Positions 1-8,184 of a stretch of DNA of 64,000 nucleotides are shown here, piece after piece (positions within the stretch are counted from its first letter, which is position 1; every line of letters begins with the position of its first letter). Source of the stretch: Verrucomicrobiia bacterium DG1235 (GTDB lineage Bacteria; Verrucomicrobiota; Verrucomicrobiia; Opitutales; Opitutaceae); contig DS990592.1 in the NCBI GenBank assembly GCA_000155695.1, positions 1 through 64,000 on the forward strand, read 5' to 3'. The notes beneath the pieces are model-generated. The model worked only from the letters and a program-made list of their open reading frames with translations. It made no database searches and was not told the DNA's origin. Made by a program: the position numbers and the translations under genes.

Positions 1-1712
1 TTGTCGACCCCTATGAAAACGGGTATTACAATTATCGATACCAGCCCTTTGATGCCGTTGAACCAGCGACGGGTGGCTACTTTTTGGATCGGAAGCAGGA
101 GGACAAGACAGTCTTGCTAGAGTATGATTTTGATCGTTCGCCTGTTTTGAACGTGCCTGGCGACTGGAATTCTCAGGACGACAAGCTCTTCTATTATGAA
201 GGTTCGGTTTGGTATCGGAAAACTTTTTCTTTTAGTGAGGATGAGGCGAGTGGCCGACAGTTTTTGCATTTTGGGGCGGCCAACTACGAGGCGCATGTTT
301 ACTTAAACGGTAGTAAGCTGGGCGTACATGTTGGGGGCTTCACTCCTTTTCAATTCGAGGTGACGGATCGGCTCAAGGATGGTGAGAATTCGGTGGTAGT
401 GATGGTGAACAACAATCGGCACAAGGATGCGGTGCCTACCTTGAACACTGACTGGTGGAACTACGGCGGAATCACTCGGGATGTGTTGCTGCTAGAAGCG
501 CCGGAGGCTTTTGTAACCGATTATTACTTATCGCTGGAAGACAATCGCGAGTACATCAGCTTTTCCGGATTGCTGGATGGAGTGTCGGAATCGACTGAGG
601 TCCTAGTGCGGTTGCCCGAGCTCGGGGCGGAAGCGATTTTCGAATCGGATGAGGAAGGAAGAGTGTCGGGTCGAATGCCCGTTCCGGTGGAGATGGTGCT
701 TTGGAGTCCGGAATCGCCGAAGCTTTATGAGGTGATTGTGTCCGCTGCGGGAGATGAGACGCGGGATCGGATTGGTTTTCGCACAATCGAAACACGTGGG
801 CGTGATATTTTGCTAAATGGCAAGCGGGTGTTCCTTCGCGGGATCAGTATTCATGAGGAGAATCCGTTGCGTGGAGGACGAGCCAACTCCAAGGAGGACG
901 CTCGTCTTTTGCTCGGTTGGGCGAAGGAGCTGGGCTGCAATTTCGCTCGGCTGGCCCACTATCCGCACAATGAGCACATGGCTCGCGTGGCGGACGAGAT
1001 GGGGATCATGCTTTGGGAGGAAGTGCCTGTCTACTGGACCATTTCATGGGAAAACGAAGAGACGCTGGCGAACGCCCGCTCGCAGTTGCGAGAGCTTGTT
1101 TTGCGCGACCGGAATCGCTCGAGCGTGGTGGTTTGGTCGATGGCGAACGAGACGCCGGTCAGCGAGCCGCGGACAGTTTTTTTGAAAAAGCTGGTCGACG
1201 ACGCTCGGGCGCTTGATCCGTCTCGTCTCATTTCCGCGGCCATGGAGTTGCATAGTCCCGCCGGGAACAACGCCCATAAGATCGTGGACGATCCCTTTGG
1301 GCAGTATACGGATATTCTTAGCTTCAACCAGTACGTAGGCTGGTATGACGGATTACCGGAGAAGCTTGACCGGACGACATGGGAAATTGGATACGACAAG
1401 CCGGTTGTGATCAGCGAATTCGGGGCCGGGGCTTTGCAGGGCAAGCATGGCGATGCGCTGACGCGGTTTAGCGAGGAATATCAGGCCGATCTTTATGGGC
1501 GTACTGTTAGGATGCTGGAGCGGATTCCCGGCTTTAGTGGAACGACTCCTTGGATTTTGGTTGATTTCAGATCGCCGCGTCGTCCTTTGCCGGTGGTTCA
1601 GGACGGCTGGAATCGTAAAGGCTTGATAGGGGATAACGGAGTCCGAAAGCAGGCCTTTTTCGTGCTTCAGGAGTACTATCGAAAAAAGGCGGCGGAAGAA
1701 GAGAGCTGGTAG
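1..1712 (+). CDS. Glycoside hydrolase family 2 (beta-glucuronidase/beta-galactosidase-like), 5' end outside window
   Basis: The reading frame is open to the left edge (codons in phase from base 3), so the N-terminus is missing; the first in-window start (a TTG at 84) is not the real one. The visible protein has the GH2 sugar-binding (jelly-roll) domain, the immunoglobulin-like middle domain and the TIM barrel. The family signature GCNFARLAHYPHNEH is present. The acid/base glutamate is in MANETP (codon at 1149) and the nucleophile in VISEFGAGA (codon at 1416). The DFRSPRRPLP stretch near the C-terminus is typical of the beta-glucuronidase-like branch, which favours that over LacZ activity, but the substrate cannot be fixed from sequence. 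The remaining N-terminus is outside the window, so export cannot be judged. No partner gene follows on the same strand within 190 bp. Confidence 0.9.
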   Translation, partial: VDPYENGYYNYRYQPFDAVEPATGGYFLDRKQEDKTVLLEYDFDRSPVLNVPGDWNSQDDKLFYYEGSVWYRKTFSFSEDEASGRQFLHFGAANYEAHVYLNGSKLGVHVGGFTPFQFEVTDRLKDGENSVVVMVNNNRHKDAVPTLNTDWWNYGGITRDVLLLEAPEAFVTDYYLSLEDNREYISFSGLLDGVSESTEVLVRLPELGAEAIFESDEEGRVSGRMPVPVEMVLWSPESPKLYEVIVSAAGDETRDRIGFRTIETRGRDILLNGKRVFLRGISIHEENPLRGGRANSKEDARLLLGWAKELGCNFARLAHYPHNEHMARVADEMGIMLWEEVPVYWTISWENEETLANARSQLRELVLRDRNRSSVVVWSMANETPVSEPRTVFLKKLVDDARALDPSRLISAAMELHSPAGNNAHKIVDDPFGQYTDILSFNQYVGWYDGLPEKLDRTTWEIGYDKPVVISEFGAGALQGKHGDALTRFSEEYQADLYGRTVRMLERIPGFSGTTPWILVDFRSPRRPLPVVQDGWNRKGLIGDNGVRKQAFFVLQEYYRKKAAEEESW

Positions 1713-1906
1713 TCGGCTTGGCCCAGGCGGGTTTGCGCCGTTCCCGGGTCTAAGATTGCTCTGCAAATTCGGTAACCAAAGAGCGAGCGTCGCGTATACC
1801 TACTCATTCGGAAGGTTTTTCGTTGAGCGCGCTTCTTGAATTATGGGATTGAAGCTGCGCTGTGGGCTTGCAGCCTTTCCGTCGCGACTGATCTACATTT
1901 CTTACA

Positions 1907-3253
1907 ATGCAACTCTTGAGCATATTCCGTCATTCCTTCGCAGTTGGCTCGCTGGCCATAGCCGCAATCGCGAGCTCTCAAACTGTGTCCTACGAGATTC
2001 CCGACGAGCTCGATATCGAAACGGCTCTCGGGTTCGCCTTGGAGCATAACTTCGACATTCTCAGGGCTAAGCAGCGTATAGAGGAGCAAAATGGTTTGGT
2101 AATCGAGGTGAGGGCTCAAGCGCTACCTGATTTGTCGGTACAGGGCCAATACACGGAGATTGACGAGGGTTTGAGCGATCCGGACAATTTTGGTCCGGCA
2201 GTTACGACTCAGTGGTCGCTTGCTGTGCAGGCTAGACAGACGCTTTATGCGGGGGGTGGAGTTCGAGCGGCGCTTAACGTGCAGGACTTGATCGAGCAGT
2301 CGGCCCTGCTTGAGCTTGAGGCGGTGGTCAATGATACGCTGCTGAGCACGCGCGTTGGCTATTACTCAGCCCTTCTGGCTCGGGCTCGGATTGGGGTGCA
2401 GGAGGAGAATGTGAATTTGCTCGAGGAGTTGCTTGAGAGCGCGAAGGATCGGTTTGAGGTCGGTATCGATTCTCGCTTCGAGGTGTTGCGGGCGGAGGTT
2501 TCGCTAGCGAACGCCCGTCCGGCTTTGATCCAAGCTCAGAATGATTATCGGATAGCGATCGAGGAGCTTCGGGAGCTGCTCGGTTTTTTCTCTATCGAAG
2601 GCGGGGATCAACGCAAGGCGCCGGTCTTGCATGGCGAGCTTGAGTATTCGCCGGTTAACTACGATTTAGATTCTTCCTTGAGCTCAGCTCGCGCAAAACG
2701 TCCGGAACTGCAGCGATTGGCGAAAGTGGCGGAGGCTCGCGAAGAAGGCGTAATCATCGCCAAATCTGGTTACCGTCCAGAGGTGGCTTTGGTTGGTTTC
2801 TATCAGTTTAACAAGGCGAGCGCTTCGTCCAGTTTCGATGATTCGCTTGAAGGATGGACGGCAGGGCTGCAGGTGAGCGTGCCGATTTTCGACGGTCGCA
2901 GGACGCGTGGCCAGGTGGTGCAGGCGAAGTCTCAGCTCGAGCAATCCAAGCTAGAGGTGCAGCAGTTTACCTTGGCCGTCGAGGTGGACGTTCGCCGGGC
3001 TCTTTCGGATTTGCAGGCGGCGGCGGAGCTCGCCGAAGCGAGCATCCAGGTGGTGGGGCAGGCGGAGGAGGCCTTGAATTTGGCGGATGTTCGCTACGAG
3101 GCGGGTGATGCGAGTCAGCTCGACGTATTGCAAGCTCGAGTGTCATTGACTGAGGCTCGCCTGAATCAGGCTGAGGCATTTTATCGCTACAATGTATCCG
3201 CCGCTCAGGTACGCCGGTCAATCGGATTGCCGGATGTGGTAATTGTTCAATAA
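1907..3253 (+). CDS. TolC-family outer-membrane efflux protein
   Basis: A 448-residue protein with an N-terminal signal peptide (MQLLSIFRHSFAVGSLAIAA, cleavage probably near SSQ). Two repeats of the outer-membrane efflux protein fold follow, each rich in long amphipathic Ala/Glu/Leu/Arg helices, for example LSTRVGYYSALLARARIG and LNLADVRYEAGDASQLDVLQ. TolC-type trimers form the exit duct of RND, ABC and MFS pumps or type I secretion systems. No adaptor or pump gene is adjacent, so the partner must be encoded elsewhere and the substrate is unknown. The start at 1907 gives the signal peptide; no strong Shine-Dalgarno sequence precedes it. A hairpin terminator follows 30 bp after the stop. Confidence 0.88.
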   Translation: MQLLSIFRHSFAVGSLAIAAIASSQTVSYEIPDELDIETALGFALEHNFDILRAKQRIEEQNGLVIEVRAQALPDLSVQGQYTEIDEGLSDPDNFGPAVTTQWSLAVQARQTLYAGGGVRAALNVQDLIEQSALLELEAVVNDTLLSTRVGYYSALLARARIGVQEENVNLLEELLESAKDRFEVGIDSRFEVLRAEVSLANARPALIQAQNDYRIAIEELRELLGFFSIEGGDQRKAPVLHGELEYSPVNYDLDSSLSSARAKRPELQRLAKVAEAREEGVIIAKSGYRPEVALVGFYQFNKASASSSFDDSLEGWTAGLQVSVPIFDGRRTRGQVVQAKSQLEQSKLEVQQFTLAVEVDVRRALSDLQAAAELAEASIQVVGQAEEALNLADVRYEAGDASQLDVLQARVSLTEARLNQAEAFYRYNVSAAQVRRSIGLPDVVIVQ

Positions 3254-3284
3254 GGCCTTGGCCAGTGCGCTGATTCGAAAAGCA

Positions 3285-3320
3285 AAAAGGTCGCTCCTTG
3301 CGGAACGACCTTTTGTTGTT
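3285..3320. terminator. Bidirectional rho-independent terminator
   Basis: A 9-bp perfect stem (AAAAGGTCG at 3285-3293 with CGACCTTTT at 3306-3314), extended by an inner TCC/GGA pairing, is flanked by an A-run on the left and a T-run on the right. It lies between the convergent TolC-family gene (plus) and the thuA-like gene (minus) and can end both transcripts. Confidence 0.8.
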
Positions 3321-3339
3321 TTAAAATCTGGATACGCGA

Positions 3340-4119
3340 CTACTCGCCGGCTTCGAAGCCGTTTCCGGTAGCTGCCCAGTAGATGCCGCCGTAGACGTGG
3401 TGCATGAAGTCCGCGTCGCCGTAGGTGGCTGGCAAGTGGCCGAGAGCGGTGTAGAAGGCGCGGCCGCCGTCGTACTCTTTATACCAGCTGACGGGGTGGA
3501 AGTCGCCCATGCCATCACCTTGCTTGATTCCCCAGTTGGCTTCGGGCTTGTAGGTTTTTTCGTCAACGGAGAGAAGGTATTTGAGATCGTCCGTCCGAGG
3601 AGCGTCGAACTCATACCATTCTTCGGTGAAGATGAACTTCGGGGCGAAGCGGTCCATGCCGGGGAAGTTTGGCTCTTCGACCTTCATGACTCCGGTCTGC
3701 ACGGCGGGATGAATGTGGAACATGTGACCGACCATGCTGGTGTACCAATCCCAGTCGTATTCGGTGTCAGAAGCGCTGTGGATTCCGACGAAGCCGCCGC
3801 CGTTGTTGATGTATTTGGTGAAGGCGGCTTGCTGCTCCTCATTGAGGACGTCGCCAGTGGTGAGGAGGAATATGACGGCGTCGTACTTCTCGAGCCATTC
3901 GTCGTTGAAGACGCGGCCGGCGTCCTCTGTCCAGAAGAGGTCGAAGTCGTGCAGTTTGGAGAGCTCCTGTACGGCGGTGACGCCTGCGTTGATGGAGTCG
4001 TGGTGCCAACCGTCCGTCTTGGTGAAGAGCAGGACGTTGAATTGCCCTGCGAAGGCGGAGGCGGCTGCGAAGGTCGCGGCTGCGAATGAGAGGGGTTTAA
4101 CGAGTTTTCCTAATTTCAT
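3340..4119 (-). CDS. ThuA-like domain protein, exported
   Basis: The protein has a signal peptide (MKLGKLVKPLSFAAATFAAA...AFA) followed by a ThuA-like (class I glutamine amidotransferase-fold) domain of about 235 residues. Typical motifs are TKTDGWHHDSINAG, HSASDTEYDWDWY, HPVSWYKEYDGGRAFYTALG and a terminal MHHVYGGIYWA block. The start at 4119 is chosen because it opens directly on the signal peptide; the frame also has an upstream ATG at 4170 that would add 17 non-signal residues. ThuA-like proteins are common in Verrucomicrobia, Planctomycetes and Bacteroidetes beside sugar transport and degradation genes, but their reaction is not well defined. It lies 98 bp behind xylH on the same strand and is probably the last gene of the xyl operon, suggesting a role in sugar (keto-sugar or glycoside) metabolism. 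Confidence 0.85.
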   Translation of the reverse strand: MKLGKLVKPLSFAAATFAAASAFAGQFNVLLFTKTDGWHHDSINAGVTAVQELSKLHDFDLFWTEDAGRVFNDEWLEKYDAVIFLLTTGDVLNEEQQAAFTKYINNGGGFVGIHSASDTEYDWDWYTSMVGHMFHIHPAVQTGVMKVEEPNFPGMDRFAPKFIFTEEWYEFDAPRTDDLKYLLSVDEKTYKPEANWGIKQGDGMGDFHPVSWYKEYDGGRAFYTALGHLPATYGDADFMHHVYGGIYWAATGNGFEAGE

Positions 4120-4217
4120 GATGGATGATGTTTTGGGGTGAAAGAGTGTTTGGGTGAAGTGAAATGGCAATGACTGCGTTCTTACAAATTTGTCCCGTGA
4201 AAAGGTAGAAGCGAAGC

Positions 4218-5348
4218 TTACTTTTTGCGGGAGAGATAGACGTCTAGCCAGACGGCGACGGCAAGAACGAGGCCGCGGGCGATGAATTTGTCGGAGGGAT
4301 CGACGGACATGAGGGTCATACCGTTGAGGAGGGAGGCCATAATGAGGGCTCCGACGAGGACGCCGAGCACGTTTCCTCGGCCGCCGGCTAGGCTGGTGCC
4401 GCCGATGACGCAGGCCGCGATGGCATCGAGCTCCATGAGGTTGCCAATCGTGGTGGTGGAATTTCCGGAGTAGGCGGTTTGCATAAAGCCGGAGAGGGCG
4501 ACGATGCCGCCTAGAATTGCGTAGGCGGTGATGACGACTTTGTCGACTGGGATGCCGGAGAGCACGGCGGCTTCCTTGTTTCCGCCGATGGCGTAGAGGT
4601 AGCGGCCGAAGCGAGTGTGGCGAGTGAGCAGGAAGACCCCGAAGGCGACCGCGCCGAGTATGACGACGGAGAGCGGGATGCCGCGGTACTGATTCATGAT
4701 CAGGGTGCAGAGCAGCATGACCTGGAAGGCGACGAAGACTTTTAGGAAGGAGTGGCGCTTAGGCTCGACTTCGAAGCCGTATGCGGCTCGTTGGGCGCGT
4801 TCGCGGAGCTTGCCGCGGATAAGGAAGGCGGTGACGATGGCGAGGAGAATGAAGCCTGCAGTTTCCGGCAGGTAGTAGGTGGTGGTGAGCGACATGGCGT
4901 TGGCGCTGTCGCCGGCGGTGACGGGTACGGTTTCGCTTTGGATGACTTTCCAGAAAAGCCCTTTGAAGACGAGCAGACCTCCGAGGGTGATGATGAAGGC
5001 GGGGACGCGCTGCTTGGTGATAATGGAGCCCATGAGGCACCAGAGGCCGACTGCTACGGCGAGACCGGTGAGCATGGCAGCGACGGCATTCCATTCGTAG
5101 TGGAAAATCAATACGGTGGCGATGCCGCCGATGAGTCCAACGCCGCTGCCGACTGAGAGGTCGATGTATCCAGGGAGCAATACGAGCAGCATGCCAAGGG
5201 CCAGGGTGGCGGTGATGGCTAGCTCGATGGATAGGAGAGAGAGGTTTCGCGAGGAGAGAAAGTTGTCGGTCGCGAAGGAGAAGAAGAGCCAGATCAGGAT
5301 AAGCCCGATGGCCATGGAGTAATTGCGGAGAGAAACGGTGGAGTTCAT
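4218..5348 (-). CDS. xylH: Xylose-type ABC transporter permease
   Basis: A 376-residue polytopic membrane protein of the carbohydrate uptake transporter-2 (CUT2) permease family. It shows about ten hydrophobic segments and the family motif region LPGYIDLSVGSGVGLIGG near residue 60. A long cytoplasmic loop (IRGKLRERAQRAAYGFEVEP) in the middle is characteristic of XylH rather than RbsC. The EAA-like loop is in the C-terminal half (YAIGGNKEAAVLSGIPVDKV), followed by GGTSLAGGRGNVLGVLVGAL. It would form the membrane channel for the XylG ATPase and the XylF binding protein encoded immediately upstream. The spacer to xylG (5349-5444) is mostly filled by a large palindromic repeat. Confidence 0.9.
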   Translation of the reverse strand: MNSTVSLRNYSMAIGLILIWLFFSFATDNFLSSRNLSLLSIELAITATLALGMLLVLLPGYIDLSVGSGVGLIGGIATVLIFHYEWNAVAAMLTGLAVAVGLWCLMGSIITKQRVPAFIITLGGLLVFKGLFWKVIQSETVPVTAGDSANAMSLTTTYYLPETAGFILLAIVTAFLIRGKLRERAQRAAYGFEVEPKRHSFLKVFVAFQVMLLCTLIMNQYRGIPLSVVILGAVAFGVFLLTRHTRFGRYLYAIGGNKEAAVLSGIPVDKVVITAYAILGGIVALSGFMQTAYSGNSTTTIGNLMELDAIAACVIGGTSLAGGRGNVLGVLVGALIMASLLNGMTLMSVDPSDKFIARGLVLAVAVWLDVYLSRKK

Positions 5349-5364
5349 GAGATGAAAACATTTG

Positions 5365-5436
5365 GCCCACGAATCTCGCGAATGTTCACGAATGGGAATA
5401 TAGTACTATTCGTGAAGACTGGTGAGATTCGTGGGC
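5365..5436. repeat. 72-bp palindromic element between xylG and xylH
   Basis: The outer arms form a perfect 13-bp stem (GCCCACGAATCTC at 5365-5377 with GAGATTCGTGGGC at 5424-5436). Inside it is a second perfect 9-bp stem (TTCACGAAT at 5385-5393 with ATTCGTGAA at 5408-5416) around a 14-base loop. It belongs to the dispersed 'CCCACGAATttCACGAAT' family also seen at 47290, 60580 and 60726. In mRNA it would form a long hairpin between the ATPase and permease genes and could lower or stabilise downstream expression. Confidence 0.75.
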
Positions 5437-5444
5437 TAGAAAAA

Positions 5445-6959
5445 TTAGCTGTTGGTCATGGCGGCTTCTAGGATTTGGCTTTGGGTGGCGGTGGTGGCGG
5501 GGAATTCGCCGCCGCGTTTGCCTTCGCTGAGGACGATGATGCGGTCGCTCATGCCGAGGAGTTCGGGGAGCTCGCTGGAGACGAGGATGACGGCTTTGCC
5601 TTGCTCGGTGAGTTGGTTGATGAGTTCGTAGACTTCGAGCTTGGCTCCGACGTCGATGCCGCGAGTGGGCTCGTCGAGAAGGATGATGCTGGGTTCGGTC
5701 ATGAGCGCTTTGGCGAGCACGATTTTCTGCTGGTTGCCTCCGGAGAGTCCGCCGCTGATGTATTCGAGTCCGGGGGCTTTGACGCGGAGGGATTTGAAGA
5801 GTTTCCAATTGGCTTGGACTTCGGCGAGCTCATTGACGAAGAGGCCTTTGGTGAATTGATCAAGCGAGGCGAGGGACTGGTTGAAGCCGATGTCTTTTTC
5901 CAGAACGAGTCCGTAGCGTTTACGGTCTTCGGAGACGAGCATCATGCCGCGATGGATGGCATCGCTGGGAGTATGGTTCTCGAGGGGTTTGCCGTGTAGT
6001 AATACGTTTCCGGATACGCGTTTCCCGAGGGCTCCGAAGAGGTGCATGACGAGCTCGGTTCGTCCCGCGCCCATGAGCCCGCCGAAGCCGAGGACTTCGC
6101 CAGCCCGGATGGAGAAGCTGAGGTTTTCGATAAGGGGCTTGCCGTCGGTTTCGTCGAGTACGGTGAGGTTTTCGACGGAGAAGATGGTTTCGCCCGGGTG
6201 GCTGACTCGTTTGGGGAAGAGGTCTTTGATTTCGCGGCCGACCATTTCTTCGATGATGGCGGATTTGCTGGTTTCGGCGGCGAGGTGAGTGGCGATGGAG
6301 CAGCCGTCGCGCAGGACGGTGATGCGGTCGGAGATGGCGAAGACTTCGTCGAGCTTGTGGGAAATGTAAACGCAGGTGACGCCGCGTTTGCGGAGGCTGC
6401 GGATGATGTCTAGGAGGATTTCTACTTCAGTCTCGGTGAGGGCGGCGGTGGGCTCGTCGAGGAGGAGGATTTTGGTATCCTTGGAGAGGGCCTTGACGAT
6501 TTCGACGAGCTGCTGGTGTCCGATTCCGAGGTCGCCGATGCGAGCGGCGGGATCCAGGTCGAGGGCGTACTCTTGGAGGAGCGCTCGGGTTTTTGAATAC
6601 ATTTGGTTCCAGTCGATGAGACCGGTGGCGGTGGTCGGCTCCGAGCCGAGGAAGATGTTTTCCGCTACGGTCATTTCGGACACAAGGGCGAGCTCTTGGT
6701 AGATGACGCCGATGCCGAGCGTCTCCGCGTTGCGGATACCGCGCATGCGGGCTTCGATGCCGTTTACGTGGATACTGCCTTCGTAGGTGCCGTGCTGCCA
6801 GATGCCGGAGAGGCATTTGATGAGGGTGGACTTGCCGGCCCCATTCTCTCCGCAGAGGGCGTGGACTTCGCCCGGCTCGAGGTCGAAGGAGACGCGGTCG
6901 AGGGCGAGGACGCCGGGAAAGCGTTTAGTGAGGGCTTGGACTTGGAGAGCTTTTTTCAA
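5445..6959 (-). CDS. xylG: Xylose-type ABC transporter, dual ATP-binding protein
   Basis: A 504-residue CUT2-family ATPase with two fused ABC domains. Domain 1 has Walker A GENGAGKST near residue 38, a signature region LGIGHQQLVEIVKAL and Walker B ILLLDEPTAAL. Domain 2 has the degenerate Walker A GGLMGAGRTE that is usual for this family, signature LSGGNQQKIVLAKAL and Walker B IILLDEPTRGIDVG. Length and layout match XylG/MglA/RbsA. The neighbours (xylF upstream, xylH downstream) favour a xylose-type importer. The gene starts 51 bp after xylF; that spacer holds an A+T-rich repeat of the 'AATTCGTAATT' type. Confidence 0.92.
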   Translation of the reverse strand: MKKALQVQALTKRFPGVLALDRVSFDLEPGEVHALCGENGAGKSTLIKCLSGIWQHGTYEGSIHVNGIEARMRGIRNAETLGIGVIYQELALVSEMTVAENIFLGSEPTTATGLIDWNQMYSKTRALLQEYALDLDPAARIGDLGIGHQQLVEIVKALSKDTKILLLDEPTAALTETEVEILLDIIRSLRKRGVTCVYISHKLDEVFAISDRITVLRDGCSIATHLAAETSKSAIIEEMVGREIKDLFPKRVSHPGETIFSVENLTVLDETDGKPLIENLSFSIRAGEVLGFGGLMGAGRTELVMHLFGALGKRVSGNVLLHGKPLENHTPSDAIHRGMMLVSEDRKRYGLVLEKDIGFNQSLASLDQFTKGLFVNELAEVQANWKLFKSLRVKAPGLEYISGGLSGGNQQKIVLAKALMTEPSIILLDEPTRGIDVGAKLEVYELINQLTEQGKAVILVSSELPELLGMSDRIIVLSEGKRGGEFPATTATQSQILEAAMTNS

Positions 6960-6982
6960 TTAGGAATGTTGGTTGGGCAGTG

Positions 6983-7016
6983 GGGATTCTTAATTGATAG
7001 TTCGTAATTCCTAATT
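6983..7016. repeat. Degenerate A+T-rich 'taattcgtaattcctaattgg' repeat
   Basis: The xylF-xylG spacer and the last bases of xylF carry TTAATTGATAGTTCGTAATT followed by a TCCTAATTGG tail. The same wording, ending in AATTCGTAATTGGAGCG, recurs in the rsmA-trpC spacer at 40211-40288, which points to a dispersed intergenic repeat rather than a chance A+T-rich spacer. Confidence 0.45.
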
Positions 7017-8090
7017 GGAACGAGGTCTCTCGGCTTCGGGGACGTTGCGGTAGACTTCTTCGAAGGAGTGGAAGCCGTCGGCGATGACGGTTTGCATCAT
7101 GTTGCTTTTGTCGACGGAGGTGATGGGGAGGAAAATGGAGGGGACGGTCTTGAAGCCGTTGTCGATTTCTCCGCGGGCGATGATGGGCTGTCCTGTCGCC
7201 ATGGATACGGCGAGTTCGGCAGCGGTGGAGGCGAGGGCTTTGATGGGCTTGTAGATGGTCATGATCTGGGAACCGTCGACGATGCGTTGGCAGGCGGCCA
7301 TCTCGGCGTCCTGGCCGGTGACGATGATCTTGCTGACGAGGCCTTCTTCCTTGAGGGCTTGGATGGCGCCTCCGGCGGTGCCGTCGTTTGAGGCGAGGAT
7401 GCCGTGGAAGTCGGAGCCGTTGTTGGTGATGGCGGCGTTGGTGATTTTCTTGGCGTTGGCGGGCTCCCAGTTTTCGGCCCAGTCTTCGTGGATGACTTCG
7501 ATGTCTCCGCGGTCGATGTAGGGCTGGAGGATGTTGTCCTGTCCTTGTTTGAACATCTTTGCGTTATTGTCTGTAGGTGCTCCGTAGATACGGACGATGC
7601 GGCCCTTGCCGGGGGACGGGAGGTGGTCGATGAGGTATTGGGCTTGGGCTTCTCCGACTTTGACGTTGTCGAAAGTGATATAGAGATCGAGGTCGCTGTC
7701 TTGTATGGAGCGGTCGTAGGCGATGACGGGGATGCCGGCTTGATGGGCTTGGCGGACGCCTTCGCTCATGGCTTGGCCGTCATGCGGGATGATGACGATG
7801 ACGTCGACGCCGGCGGAGATCATGGAGTTGACGTCGCGGATCTGGGTGGAGTCGTCGGAGTTCGCGGAGGCGACGGAGACTTCTGCCCCGAGCTCTTTGG
7901 CGCGGGCGAGGAAGACGTCTCGGTCGACTTGCCAGCGGGCTTCCTGAAGGGTGTCCATTGATAGTCCGATGAGGAGTTTGTGGTCCGGCGAGGAGGAATC
8001 GGTTCCGGTGTGACTGCGTGAGATGACGATGCCGATGAGCACGCTGAGGATAAGGGATAGGGTGGTCAGCAGGACGCTAAGATTCTTCAT
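7011..8090 (-). CDS. xylF: Xylose-type ABC transporter substrate-binding protein
   Basis: A type I periplasmic binding protein (Peripla_BP_4 fold) of 359 residues. It starts with a signal segment, MKNLSVLLTTLSLILSVLIG, followed by KLLIGLSMDTLQEARWQVDR, the canonical opening of XylF. Sugar-contact motifs include SANSDDSTQIRDVNSMIS, VIAYDRSI, TFDNVKVGEAQAQYL, GAPTDNNAKMF, ASNDGTAGGAIQAL and VTGQDAE. The start at 8090 is preferred because an in-frame ATG at 8171 would add 27 Pro/Ser-rich residues before the signal peptide. It is the first transporter gene after xylR, 94 bp downstream, and would deliver a pentose (by homology D-xylose) to XylGH. No xylose isomerase or kinase gene lies in the window. 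Confidence 0.9.
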   Translation of the reverse strand: MKNLSVLLTTLSLILSVLIGIVISRSHTGTDSSSPDHKLLIGLSMDTLQEARWQVDRDVFLARAKELGAEVSVASANSDDSTQIRDVNSMISAGVDVIVIIPHDGQAMSEGVRQAHQAGIPVIAYDRSIQDSDLDLYITFDNVKVGEAQAQYLIDHLPSPGKGRIVRIYGAPTDNNAKMFKQGQDNILQPYIDRGDIEVIHEDWAENWEPANAKKITNAAITNNGSDFHGILASNDGTAGGAIQALKEEGLVSKIIVTGQDAEMAACQRIVDGSQIMTIYKPIKALASTAAELAVSMATGQPIIARGEIDNGFKTVPSIFLPITSVDKSNMMQTVIADGFHSFEEVYRNVPEAERPRSN

Positions 8091-8184
8091 GGGCGATGGG
8101 AAGGACGGGTTGGGGCGCAGGGGGTCGCTTGGGTTAGGGGTGGGTTCTAGATGAGGGGAGCTTAAGTTCAATTAGAAAGAAGGT

